A stretch of 64,000 bases of DNA from Chitinophaga japonensis (GCF_007830125.1 NZ_VLLG01000006.1:248001-312000); one strand, 5' to 3'. Positions 50,909-59,853 are shown, counted from the stretch's first letter. Notes: a model not told the origin generated them from the sequence alone. Numbers and translations are program-made.

Positions 50909-51315
50909 ATGAAACAGAAAATATTTTTTCCATCACTAAGGACAGCCTTTCTACTATTCATTGTCGCGCTTGCTGCCTGTGGTAATAGGGAATTAAAAAC
51001 CATTGCTACACAATCAACTGACAACTATAACATAGTAATTTTAAATAAGTCAGGCGTTGTCCGGCAGGGGCAGGAAAACTTTACATGGAATTCCGCAGCG
51101 CAAGGGATAATCAGCCTGTGGATGTAGGCAAGGTTGAAGTAAGGGCCGAAATGGCAATGCCTGGGATGCCTATGGTAAACGATGCCCAGGTTGAAGCTAC
51201 TGATACACCTGGCCGTTATGCCGTAAGATATAATCTTTCAATGAGTGGAACCTGGACGCTGAATATAAAGTTTGATACGGATAAATCTTCCAGGATATCT
51301 CTCAGGGTGAGTTAG
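50909..51315 (+). pseudogene. YtkA/FixH-like lipoprotein, broken by a frameshift
   Basis: The first part (50909 to about 51085) encodes a lipoprotein signal (MKQKIFFPSLRTAFLLFIVALAAC) and GVVRQGQENFT; it then runs out of frame to a stop at 51127. The rest continues one base back in another frame: MEFRSARDNQPVDVGKVEVRAEM, AMPGMPMVNDAQVEA and a beta-strand end, as in YtkA-like copper-associated proteins. One base seems to be missing near 51085. No classic slippery site for programmed shifting is visible. A sequencing error is also possible. Confidence 0.75.
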
Positions 51316-51347
51316 TGTTTAATAAACAAACCTGAAAATATAATGTT

Positions 51348-52835
51348 ATGGCAGCTCCTCAGGTTTACACCTGTCCCATGCATCCGGAAGTAAAAAGCGA
51401 TAAACCCGGAAATTGTCCTAAGTGCGGAATGCAACTGGTTAAAAAAAATGGTGATGGCGCTGAGCATGCAATGCACGGACAGGGTGAAATGAAATCCGGT
51501 GATATGACTGAAATGACACGGGACATGCGCCGTCCCTGGCTTTGGACAAATTCATTGCTCATTATGCTCGGACTATGGTTGGTGAGCAGCCCGTTCACTT
51601 TCGGATATTTAAGCCCATATATGATTTGGAGCGATGTAATCAGCGGCATACTGCTTGCAGTTTTTGCAGCCATCGCTTTTTTGCCTCAGTGTGATTTCGC
51701 AGGACGCTGGGGAGCATGTTTTGTAGGAGTATGGTTACAATTCGCTCCGCTTATTTTTTGGGCTCCAACTTCCATAGCCTTTGTTACTGATACGCTGGTG
51801 GGTTCACTGGTCATAACATTCTCAGTGCTTGTGCCTATGATGCCGGGCATGGCGCATCATATGGAAATGATGAAGCCCGGACCGGAAATTCCGCCAGGAT
51901 GGTCGTATAACCCATCCACCTGGCACCAAAGGGCTCCAATGATTATTGCAGCTTTTCTCGGCTGGATCATTTCACGATTCCTTGCGGCATTTCAATTGGG
52001 CTATATCAAAGATATCTGGGAGCCTTTCTTCGGCAGGGGCACGGTTGCAGTCCTCACTTCAGAGGTTTCAAAATCATGGCCGATCTCTGATGCAGGACTT
52101 GGCGCTACGGCATATACGTTTGAATTGCTGATGGCATGGATGGGGGGAGTAGCCCGCTGGCGAACTATGCCCTGGATGGTAACTTTCTTTTTCATTCTTG
52201 TGGTACCCCTGGGTGTAACAAGTATTGTTCTTGTTATACTTCAACCGGTATCTGTTGGATTTTGGTGTACACTTTGTCTTTTGACTGCTCTCATTATGCT
52301 CATTATGATTCCTTTTACAATAGATGAGGTTGTGGCGATGATCCAATTTATGAAGCGCAGCGTCCGTGAGGGGAAATCATTCTGGCGAACATTTTGGGTT
52401 GGTGGCACACTTGATATGGAGAACAAAGATGAACGCACGCCGCATTACGGTGCAAGCCTGGCTAAAACTTTACCTGCAATGGCCTGGGGAGTACGTGTTC
52501 CCTGGAATCTGCTGTTAAGCGCTGCATTTGGAATATGGCTGATGTTTTCGCCTTATGCATTAGGCTTTCAGGGCACATTAGCAGATAGTGATCATTTAGT
52601 GGGTGCACTGGTTGTTACCTTTTCAGTCATTGCAATGGCTGAAGTCGTCCGCTATATAAGATTTTTGAACATTCTTTTAGGAGCATGGTTGGTTGTTGCC
52701 CCTTTTGTTTTACAGGGAGGTAAGCCCGGTACAATGTGGAATGATATTGTGATAGGATTAATAATAATTACACTGAACATTAGAAAAGGAAAAATAAAGG
52801 AAAAGTATGGAACCTATGATCAATCTATTATTTAA
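51348..52835 (+). CDS. HMBD-SPW-VKOR-like membrane fusion protein
   Basis: The 495-residue product has an N-terminal HMBD (YTCPMHPEVKSDKPGNCPKCGMQLV), then SPW-type membrane repeats (WLWTNSLLIMLGLWLVSSPFTF), a central vitamin K epoxide reductase-like four-helix part with a Cys pair in GFWCTLCLLTALIM, and a second SPW repeat set (VPWNLLLSAAFGIWLMFSPYALGF) at the end. VKOR proteins make disulfides using quinones; SPW has no known function. About eleven membrane segments can be counted. The fusion with a metal-binding module is noteworthy. Confidence 0.75.
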   Translation: MAAPQVYTCPMHPEVKSDKPGNCPKCGMQLVKKNGDGAEHAMHGQGEMKSGDMTEMTRDMRRPWLWTNSLLIMLGLWLVSSPFTFGYLSPYMIWSDVISGILLAVFAAIAFLPQCDFAGRWGACFVGVWLQFAPLIFWAPTSIAFVTDTLVGSLVITFSVLVPMMPGMAHHMEMMKPGPEIPPGWSYNPSTWHQRAPMIIAAFLGWIISRFLAAFQLGYIKDIWEPFFGRGTVAVLTSEVSKSWPISDAGLGATAYTFELLMAWMGGVARWRTMPWMVTFFFILVVPLGVTSIVLVILQPVSVGFWCTLCLLTALIMLIMIPFTIDEVVAMIQFMKRSVREGKSFWRTFWVGGTLDMENKDERTPHYGASLAKTLPAMAWGVRVPWNLLLSAAFGIWLMFSPYALGFQGTLADSDHLVGALVVTFSVIAMAEVVRYIRFLNILLGAWLVVAPFVLQGGKPGTMWNDIVIGLIIITLNIRKGKIKEKYGTYDQSII

Positions 52836-52862
52836 TAAGAAAGAGACGAAAATCTATAAATC

Positions 52863-52967
52863 ATGATGCCATTTTGTTGTGGTTGGATGTGGGTTTGGGC
52901 AATTGTAGGGATTGCAATACTGGCATTGCTCACCTGGCTGATTATAAAGAAAACAAGGAGAAAGTAG
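52863..52967 (+). CDS. 34-residue single-span membrane peptide
   Basis: A short frame (MMPFCCGWMWVWAI, then a hydrophobic span and KKTRRK tail) starts 27 bp after the VKOR-like gene and ends 8 bp before the SDR start. It has one membrane helix with a Cys-Cys pair at its start and a positive C-terminus. Its close packing between genes supports it being real. The function is unknown. Confidence 0.45.
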   Translation: MMPFCCGWMWVWAIVGIAILALLTWLIIKKTRRK

Positions 52968-52975
52968 TGCTTACT

Positions 52976-53998
52976 ATGGCAAGCTCAAAGTTAAAAGATA
53001 AGGTGGTGGTTATAACTGGCGCCTCGGCTGGTGTCGGCAGAGCCACTGCTCATGCCTTTGCAAAACAAGGTGCAAAAGTTGCATTGTTGGCCCGTGGCGT
53101 GGAGGGATTGGAAGGAGCAAAACGGGAAGTGGAATGCCTTGGCGGTACGGCCCTGATCGTGCCAACAGATGTGGCCGACCCCGCTCAGGTAGAAGCAGCA
53201 GCAGAAAAGGTGGAAACTCACTTTGGCGCCATTGATATTTGGATAAATAATGCCATGAACAGCGTATTTTCTCCTTTCCAGAAAATCACTCCAGAAGAAT
53301 TTAAACGGGTAACAGAAGTTACTTATTTGGGGCAGGTATATGGCACCATGTCAGCACTGAAAAGAATGTTGCCAAGGAATAAGGGCAGCATTATATTAGT
53401 AGGTTCAGCCCTTGCTTATAGAGGAATACCATTACAATCTGCCTATTGTGGTGCAAAACATGGCATACAGGGCTTTTATGATTCTTTACGCTGTGAACTG
53501 CTCCATGATAAGAGCAATATAAAAATATGCATGGTACAATTGCCGGCAATGGATACAACGCAGTTTGGGTGGGTGTTAAGCAGGTTGCCTAATAAGCCCA
53601 AACCAATGGGAAAAATTTATCGGCCAGAAGTAGCAGCGAGAGGCATTGTTTATGCAGCTACGCATGATCTCAGGGAAATATTTATTGGCTATCCAACTTA
53701 TAAAGCAATCATAGGTGATAAAATAGCATACTGGTATGCAGACATGATTTTAGCCAGGACCGGATTCAAAGACCAGCAAACAGATGAGCCCAAAAGCCCG
53801 GACAGGAAAAATAATCTTTGGGAACCTGTGCATGAAGACAGAGGTATATATGGTGGCTTCGGAAAATTAGCTCATAAGCAAAGCTACACGCTATGGCTGA
53901 CCATGCATGGTATATCGCCAATACTGTTATTTTGGTTGATCATTACAATAGTGTTGGTAGTCGTAATAGTTATTATTCTCTGGCAATTAAACATCTGA
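52976..53998 (+). CDS. SDR-family oxidoreductase with C-terminal membrane anchor
   Basis: From the ATG at 52976 the 340-residue product has the classic SDR blocks VVITGASAGVGRATA (T-G-x-x-x-G-x-G), NNAMNSVF and YCGAKHG (Tyr-x-x-x-Lys). A single hydrophobic segment at the end (ILLFWLIITIVLVVVIVIILWQL) would tie it to the membrane. The substrate is unknown. It is followed by the GH15 gene after 19 bp. Confidence 0.88.
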   Translation: MASSKLKDKVVVITGASAGVGRATAHAFAKQGAKVALLARGVEGLEGAKREVECLGGTALIVPTDVADPAQVEAAAEKVETHFGAIDIWINNAMNSVFSPFQKITPEEFKRVTEVTYLGQVYGTMSALKRMLPRNKGSIILVGSALAYRGIPLQSAYCGAKHGIQGFYDSLRCELLHDKSNIKICMVQLPAMDTTQFGWVLSRLPNKPKPMGKIYRPEVAARGIVYAATHDLREIFIGYPTYKAIIGDKIAYWYADMILARTGFKDQQTDEPKSPDRKNNLWEPVHEDRGIYGGFGKLAHKQSYTLWLTMHGISPILLFWLIITIVLVVVIVIILWQLNI

Positions 53999-54017
53999 TA
54001 TTATTTATCGCAAGGAT

Positions 54018-55838
54018 ATGTATGAACCAATCGCTGATTATGGTATTATTGGAAACCTGCATACGATAGCTTTGGTTTCCCTGAAAGGGTCAATTGACTA
54101 TATGCCTTTCATGAGGATCGATTCTCCTACTATTTTTTTAAAATTACTGGATGCTGAAAAGGGAGGTTATTTTTCTGTATGCCCAACCGATAGTTTTACA
54201 TCCAAACAACGGTATATAACAGACACCAATGTTTTAACTACAAATTTCTTTTCAGATGAAGGAATGGCGGAGCTTTTAGATTATATGCCGGTAAACGAAA
54301 AGGAATTTAATTGTACAGTTGTGCGGAAGTTAAAAGGTATTCGTGGAAGCATCCGGTTTAGTATGAAATGTGCGCCGGTGTTTAATTATGCAATGGCAAA
54401 GCATACAATAGAAAGAGAAAATGATAACCTGCTATTTATTCCTGAGATTTCTTTTCAAACACCACTAAGGCTATTAAGCAATATTCCCCTTACCATAAAA
54501 GAAACTGAAGCCTGTTGTGATTTTGTGCTTAATGAATCTGAAACAGTATTTTTTGTGCTGGAGGCTACTCACAATAAAAAACAGCGGTCTGCCAACATCG
54601 AAGAGTTTGTGAATTTGGCATATAAGGCAACAGTGGGATTTTGGAAGAGCTGGATTTCAAAATCAAAGTACACAGGCCGTTGGCTGGAAATAGTAAACAG
54701 GTCTGCCCTTACCCTTAAGCTCCTGATATCTTACAAATATGGTTCTGTAATTGCGGCGCCTACATTTAGTCTGCCTGAATCAATCGGCGGACAGCTTAAT
54801 TGGGATTACCGTTATACATGGATCCGCGATGGTGCGCTTACCATGTATGTGCTGTTGAATCTTGGATTTTATGATGAGGCCGATGCTTTTCTGGAGTGGA
54901 TCATGCATCAATGCAGCCGGAAACAGTTGCAGCTCATGTACAACGTGGATGGGGAAAGTGATCTTGATGAAAAGATACTTGATCACCTTGAAGGATACAG
55001 AGGCACTGCCCCGGTACGGATTGGTAATGCTGCACACCGGCAATTCCAACTGGATATATACGGGGAATTGATGGATACCCTGTATATCTTCAATCAGATG
55101 GCCAGACCCATCACACTTGAGTTTTGGCAATATACACTGCGGCAGATAGACTTTGTGATAGAGAACTGGCAAAAGCCGGATCACGGGATCTGGGAATTCA
55201 GAAAAGAACAAAAGGAATTTCTTTATTCGAGGATCATGTGCTGGGTAGCGCTTGACAGGGCCATTAAGATTGCAGAAAATAATTCATTTCCCTATCCTGT
55301 TTTAAAATGGCGTGAAATCCGTGATACAATTCTTAATGATATTTATAAGAACTTTTGGAATAAGGAGAAGCAGTGTTTTGTGCAGTATAAAAATGGTGCT
55401 GCACTTGATGCAAGCGTATTGATAATGCCGCTGGTGAATTTTATTTCTCCTTATTCCATGCACTGGAACTCAACCGTTAAAAATCTTGAAAAAGAGCTTA
55501 TACATGGAGTACTGATTTACAGGTACGGCAATAAAAAGAGGCTGGATGGATTTAGTGACAATGAAGGAACATTTACTATGTGCTCATTCTGGTACATACA
55601 ATGCCTTGCTAAGGCAGGTATGTATGATGAAGCAGCAGCGTATTTTGAAAGAATGGTTAGTTACGCTAACCATTTAGGGCTGTTCTCTGAACAAATAGGT
55701 TATAATGGCGAACTGCTGGGCAACTTTCCCCACGCGCTCACACATCTCAGTCTTATTGCTACAGCAATTGAATTAAGCAAGGAAAAACATTTGAGAAAAA
55801 AGACATTGCCACCGGATAGTGAACCGAAAATGAAGTAA
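54018..55838 (+). CDS. GH15 family glycosidase (glucoamylase/trehalase-like)
   Basis: A 606-residue protein with the bacterial GH15 pattern: start YEPIADYGIIGNLHTIALVSLKGSIDYMPFMRIDSP, the core SIGGQLNWDYRYTWIRDGALTMYVL and the catalytic-region text SEQIGYNGELLGNFPHALTHLSLI. The WDYRYTWIRD block is typical. These enzymes release glucose from alpha-glucans or trehalose. No signal peptide, so cytoplasmic. It is oddly placed between metal genes and could supply trehalose or glycogen turnover under stress (inference). Confidence 0.9.
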   Translation: MYEPIADYGIIGNLHTIALVSLKGSIDYMPFMRIDSPTIFLKLLDAEKGGYFSVCPTDSFTSKQRYITDTNVLTTNFFSDEGMAELLDYMPVNEKEFNCTVVRKLKGIRGSIRFSMKCAPVFNYAMAKHTIERENDNLLFIPEISFQTPLRLLSNIPLTIKETEACCDFVLNESETVFFVLEATHNKKQRSANIEEFVNLAYKATVGFWKSWISKSKYTGRWLEIVNRSALTLKLLISYKYGSVIAAPTFSLPESIGGQLNWDYRYTWIRDGALTMYVLLNLGFYDEADAFLEWIMHQCSRKQLQLMYNVDGESDLDEKILDHLEGYRGTAPVRIGNAAHRQFQLDIYGELMDTLYIFNQMARPITLEFWQYTLRQIDFVIENWQKPDHGIWEFRKEQKEFLYSRIMCWVALDRAIKIAENNSFPYPVLKWREIRDTILNDIYKNFWNKEKQCFVQYKNGAALDASVLIMPLVNFISPYSMHWNSTVKNLEKELIHGVLIYRYGNKKRLDGFSDNEGTFTMCSFWYIQCLAKAGMYDEAAAYFERMVSYANHLGLFSEQIGYNGELLGNFPHALTHLSLIATAIELSKEKHLRKKTLPPDSEPKMK

Positions 55839-55867
55839 AAACCAGATATTCATTTTAATCAGTAGTT

Positions 55868-56362
55868 ATGGATCACAATAATTTCTGGGCTCATTTCCAC
55901 CTTACAGTGAATGATCTTCCCATTCTTGGATTTCTTTTCGCAACCGTGTTCCTGATCCTGGCGCTTACTACACGTTGGCGGGATAGTTGGGCCCGGGCAG
56001 GAATGGTTATGCTGGCTTTCTCTTTTTTGGGAGTATTGGCAGCCTTTTTTAGCGGAGATCCTGCGCTTCATGTGATCAGCGGGCAAGCCCGTACATCGGC
56101 AAGGGCGCTCAGCCAGCATCATAAGCGGGGACTTGCGGCAACCATTATTGCCATGATCACGGTGATCATAGCTACCGTGGCAATATTAAAAGCGCGAAAA
56201 GCAGGAGGTGTATATTCAAAGCGGTTGCTCATAATCGTACTTATTGCCACAGCCCTTTCAGCCGCAGCTATGGCCTGGACAGGTCTGGCAGGAGGAAGAA
56301 TCAATCATCCGGAGCTGCAGGAACCAGCGGACCGGGAAAGCGGCCCTGCCCAACCGCATTAA
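55868..56362 (+). CDS. Four-helix membrane protein of unknown function
   Basis: The 164-residue protein has four membrane segments (LPILGFLFATVFLILALTT, GMVMLAFSFLGVLAAFFSG, LAATIIAMITVIIATVAIL, LLIIVLIATALSAAAMAWTG) and a soluble tail. It resembles DUF2231-like predicted membrane proteins. It is the last gene of the unit before operator copy D. Confidence 0.6.
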   Translation: MDHNNFWAHFHLTVNDLPILGFLFATVFLILALTTRWRDSWARAGMVMLAFSFLGVLAAFFSGDPALHVISGQARTSARALSQHHKRGLAATIIAMITVIIATVAILKARKAGGVYSKRLLIIVLIATALSAAAMAWTGLAGGRINHPELQEPADRESGPAQPH

Positions 56363-56409
56363 TACCTCCTTAAAGCCTGAGGATCAATCGAAAACAACCA
56401 TAGGGTACC

Positions 56410-56472
56410 ATTAAAATATAAAACATGCTAAAAATTTTATAACAATCAAATCAGGAATTACGTTTATTTTTG
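56410..56472 (+). promoter_or_regulatory. Copper-type operator/promoter, copy D (HYC_CC_PP and cus operon)
   Basis: The motif at 56410-56444 has half sites TAAAATATAA and AATTTTATAA, 21 bp apart. TATTTTTG (56465-56472), a full TAnnTTTG match, starts 21 bp after the motif end. The ATG of the next gene is at 56480, so the mRNA would start at or next to it, implying a leaderless or nearly leaderless message. Confidence 0.65.
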
Positions 56473-56479
56473 CTGCGGT

Positions 56480-56878
56480 ATGAAGAAATTCATTGCTCTC
56501 ATATTAGCAATTCTTTACATGGGGTCGTCAACCGGCGCCACTTTCCATATTCATTATTGTATGGGAAAGCTGGTAGATGTAAAGCTATGGCATGGAGAAG
56601 CTAAGAAATGCAGCAAGTGTGGCATGGACAAAAATAAGAACTGCGCCAAAAAATGCTGTAAGGATGAGCATAAAACAGTAAAACTGGAAAAAGACCAGAA
56701 AGCCACAGAGCATGCCATTCACTTCATGCACCTGGCTGCTATTGCTACGCCGGTTTCTTATACGGAATCTTCACAGGTATATCCTGTTTCGCTGGTAGTG
56801 GCATACCCTACTGGTAACGCTCCTCCACGAAGTAGCAAAGTACCACCCCATGTTTTAAATTGTATCTTCCGCATCTGA
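56480..56878 (+). CDS. HYC_CC_PP family exported protein (second copy)
   Basis: A 132-residue protein with a signal-like start (MKKFIALILAILYMGSSTGA), HIHYCMGK near residue 26, a Lys/Cys-rich centre (CSKCGMDKNKNCAKKCCKDE) and APPR near the end. It is related to the copy at 46839. Operator copy D is directly upstream and there is no visible ribosome site, so translation may be leaderless. It heads the run of genes leading to the cus operon. Confidence 0.85.
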   Translation: MKKFIALILAILYMGSSTGATFHIHYCMGKLVDVKLWHGEAKKCSKCGMDKNKNCAKKCCKDEHKTVKLEKDQKATEHAIHFMHLAAIATPVSYTESSQVYPVSLVVAYPTGNAPPRSSKVPPHVLNCIFRI

Positions 56879-57000
56879 TATCCCATACCTGAAGGGCGTA
56901 TTGCTTTATCTCATTACATATTACTTATGACATTTGTGCGCCCGTAACTTTCTCTTCGTAATTATCTGATTATTTTTTGAAAAACTTGAAACTCCTGTTT

Positions 57001-58092
57001 ATGAAACTGACCCGGCGCTATGCGTTTGTAATGGCCGGTTTTGCATTACTGGCATTGGCTTTTGCATCATGCAGAAAACACAAAATGATGGAGGATGATA
57101 TGGGAGGTATGGAAGAAAAGAATATCGATTATCCCGCTGTTTACGTGGTAAACGGTGAAAGCAATTCTTTATCCGTTATCAACCTTAACACGCAAATGCT
57201 TACGGAAACAATTGACCTGATGACATCCGGCAATAGCGCTATTATGTGGCCACATCATATATCTATCTCCGGTAGTGGCAGCTGGGCCCGCCTGGCCATT
57301 GGCGTTCCCGGTGTAGACCTGAGCGCAGGCCACGCAGGTGGTATGCCGGATATGAAAGGCAGGGTATTGGTGATGGATGCCGTAAAAGGCACTATCCTTA
57401 AAGAGGTGGAAGTGCCCACTATGAACCATAATGCCGCCTTCTCGCCGGACGGTAAGGAAATATGGACCTCCCAGATGGAGATGAGCGGTAAGGTGCTGGT
57501 ATACGATGCTGCTACGTATACCCTCAAAAATACCATTCAGGTAGGAATGGAGCCGGCGGAAGTTACGTTCTCAGCAGATGGCACCCGGGCTTATGTGGCC
57601 AATGGGGGAGATAATACGGTTTCAGTAATCGATCCTGCTACCAAAGCTATCATCAGCACCTTGCCTGTTGGGGCTAATCCTGTAGGCGCCTGGGTGGGGT
57701 ATGATGGAAAAATGTATCTGGACAATGAGGATGGTAAAAGCATCAGTGTGATAGATGTTGCCGGTAATACTGTGGTACAGACCATAAACCTGGGATTTAC
57801 GCCGGGTAGCGCCGCTCATAATCCCAAAGCAAAAGAGCTCTGGGTCACTGATCCGGATAACGGAAAGGTGCATTATTGGTCCTGGGATGCAGCTGCCGGC
57901 GCCTGGAAACATGGCGGCGTCTTTGATACCGGCGCCGGTGCGCATGCTGTTGCCTTTACCAGTGATGGCGGTACGGCTTATGTTACCAATCAACTTTCAG
58001 CCAGTGTGTCTGTTATAAAGGTGTCTGATCACTCCAGAATTAAAGATATATCAGTAGGTAAAAAGCCCAATGGCATTGTAATAAAACAATAA
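57001..58092 (+). CDS. YncE-like beta-propeller lipoprotein
   Basis: The ATG at 57001 gives a 363-residue protein with a lipoprotein-type start (RYAFVMAGFALLALAFASC) and seven YncE-type propeller blades with repeated units such as AVYVVNGESNSLSVINLNT, AYVANGGDNTVSVIDPATKA and AYVTNQLSASVSVIKVSD. Close homologues are annotated as surface antigens or 40-residue YVTN repeat proteins. In this operon before the cus genes it may be a periplasmic metal-binding or scaffolding protein; it has a Met/His-rich DDMGGMEE part at the start. Confidence 0.85.
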   Translation: MKLTRRYAFVMAGFALLALAFASCRKHKMMEDDMGGMEEKNIDYPAVYVVNGESNSLSVINLNTQMLTETIDLMTSGNSAIMWPHHISISGSGSWARLAIGVPGVDLSAGHAGGMPDMKGRVLVMDAVKGTILKEVEVPTMNHNAAFSPDGKEIWTSQMEMSGKVLVYDAATYTLKNTIQVGMEPAEVTFSADGTRAYVANGGDNTVSVIDPATKAIISTLPVGANPVGAWVGYDGKMYLDNEDGKSISVIDVAGNTVVQTINLGFTPGSAAHNPKAKELWVTDPDNGKVHYWSWDAAAGAWKHGGVFDTGAGAHAVAFTSDGGTAYVTNQLSASVSVIKVSDHSRIKDISVGKKPNGIVIKQ

Positions 58093-58113
58093 ATCAATTT
58101 AAATCTTATACAA

Positions 58114-58485
58114 ATGAAAAAGTTAGTATCTCTTTTAATAGTAATGATCTCTTTTCTGGGTATGTCTGAAGTATTTGCTCAATCGGCAAAAACGGAAACT
58201 TTCAAGGTATATGGCAACTGCAATATGTGCAAGAAGAGAATTGAAAAGGCGATGACTGTTGATGGTGTTACCAAAGCAGACTGGAATGTAGAGACCAAGA
58301 TAATGACCGTATCCTATGATCCTGCAAAAATTAACAACGATGCTATTCAGCAGAAGATAGCTGCCGCAGGGCATGATACGGAAAAGAAAAATGCTGATGA
58401 TGCAGTGTATGCTAAACTGCCCGGCTGTTGCCAGTATGAGCGTAAAGGCGGTACCACAGCTCCGGCTCATGAACATCACAGGTAA
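58114..58485 (+). CDS. Periplasmic HMA-domain protein
   Basis: This 123-residue protein has a signal peptide (MKKLVSLLIVMISFLGMSEVFAQ) and an HMA domain with VYGNCNMCKKRIEKAM (C-x-x-C). A second Cys pair (PGCCQY) and a His-rich tail (HEHHR) follow. Such proteins usually precede CusA-type transporters in Bacteroidota and hand Cu(I) to the pump. It is 21 bp after the propeller gene and 74 bp before cusA. Confidence 0.88.
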   Translation: MKKLVSLLIVMISFLGMSEVFAQSAKTETFKVYGNCNMCKKRIEKAMTVDGVTKADWNVETKIMTVSYDPAKINNDAIQQKIAAAGHDTEKKNADDAVYAKLPGCCQYERKGGTTAPAHEHHR

Positions 58486-58559
58486 TACGGGGCAATTTAT
58501 AGATCATAAGACAGATGCGGCAGCATACCAGCTGCATCTGTTTACAGAAAAGAACAAAT

Positions 58560-59846
58560 ATGGTACATCGTATTATTGAATGGTCATTGCGGAACCGGTT
58601 CATTGTCCTGGTAATGGCAGCCGGCTTATTTGCCTGGGGCGTTTTTTCTGTGAATAAGAATCCCATTGATGCCATCCCTGATCTGTCAGAGAACCAGGTG
58701 ATCGTATTTACGGAATGGATGGGCCGGGGACCGCAACTGATCGAAGATCAGATCACTTATCCGCTGGTGACTAACCTGCAGGGGCTTCCCAAAATAAAGT
58801 ACGTACGTGGCACTTCCATGTTTGGGATGAGCTTCATTTATGTGATCTTTAATGATAATGTAGATATTTATTGGGCACGGGAACGGGTACTGGAAAGATT
58901 AAGCACCATATCCAGAACGCTGCCAACAGGGGTGGCCCCTCAACTGGGACCTGATGGCACAGGTGTGGGGCATATACTTTGGTATACGCTGGATGCACCG
59001 GATATGGACCTGGGAGAACAGCGTGCATTACAGGACTGGTATATAAAATTTGCGTTGCAGAACGTGGAAGGCGTGAGCGAGATTGCATCTTTCGGTGGTT
59101 TTCAGAAACAATACCAGATCACAGTAGATCCTAATAAGCTGCTTTATTACCGGCTCACCGTTCCGGAAGTGATCAATGCTATCCGTACCAATAACAATGA
59201 ATCCGGCGGGCGTAAGTTTGAGCTGAGCGATATGGGTTATATCATCAAAACATCCGGCTATTTGAAGTCTGTAGCGGAAATAGAGAATATTTCCATTAAA
59301 ACACAGAGCAGTATACCAATCCGGGTGGCAGATGTTGCCGCCGTTCAGATGACCGGGGAGACCAGGCTGGGCGTATTCGATCAGAATGGGCAGGGTGAGC
59401 GTGCAGGCGGTATTGTGGTAATGCGGTACGGCGAGAATGCCGCAGCTGTGATCGATAGGGTGAAAGCTAAAATGCAGGAAGTGGCCAGGGGATTCCCGCA
59501 GGGAGTAAAATTTGATATCGTCTACGACAGGGGTGAACTTATTAAAGAATCCATAGACTCCATCAAGCGAACCCTTATTGAGGAGATGATCATGGTGTCT
59601 GTTGTAGTGATCATTTTCCTCTTTCACTGGCGTAGCGCCCTCAGCATCATCATACAGATCCCGATCACACTCGCGGCCAGCTTTATCCTGCTGAATGCTT
59701 TCGGTATTTCTTCCAATATCATGTCGTTAACAGGTATTGCGCTGGCTATCGGAGTGATTGTGGATAACGGGATCATCATGAGTGAAAATGCATATAAACA
59801 CCTTGCTGAACGGTATGCCTTATGGCAGCAGCAGCAAAAAAAGTAA
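58560..59846 (+). CDS. cusA: CusA-type heavy-metal RND transporter, N-terminal half
   Basis: From the ATG at 58560 the 428-residue product is the first part of a CusA-type pump: MVHRIIEWSLRNRFIVLVMAAGLF (TM1), the porter domain (QVIVFTEWMGRGPQLIEDQITYPL) and TM2-TM4 up to IGVIVDNGIIMSENAYKHLAERY. It then ends with a short Gln/Lys tail and a stop. A whole CusA would continue straight into the part encoded at 60533. Between them lies a methyltransferase gene. The two halves might assemble, since the break is in a cytoplasmic loop. Confidence 0.9.
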   Translation: MVHRIIEWSLRNRFIVLVMAAGLFAWGVFSVNKNPIDAIPDLSENQVIVFTEWMGRGPQLIEDQITYPLVTNLQGLPKIKYVRGTSMFGMSFIYVIFNDNVDIYWARERVLERLSTISRTLPTGVAPQLGPDGTGVGHILWYTLDAPDMDLGEQRALQDWYIKFALQNVEGVSEIASFGGFQKQYQITVDPNKLLYYRLTVPEVINAIRTNNNESGGRKFELSDMGYIIKTSGYLKSVAEIENISIKTQSSIPIRVADVAAVQMTGETRLGVFDQNGQGERAGGIVVMRYGENAAAVIDRVKAKMQEVARGFPQGVKFDIVYDRGELIKESIDSIKRTLIEEMIMVSVVVIIFLFHWRSALSIIIQIPITLAASFILLNAFGISSNIMSLTGIALAIGVIVDNGIIMSENAYKHLAERYALWQQQQKK

Positions 59847-59853
59847 TGCAATC

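Noticed and set aside
51060..51110. Programmed -1 frameshift in the YtkA-like gene
   Set aside because: The zero-frame sequence has no X-XXY-YYZ slippery heptamer and no clear downstream stem, so a simple one-base loss is more likely.
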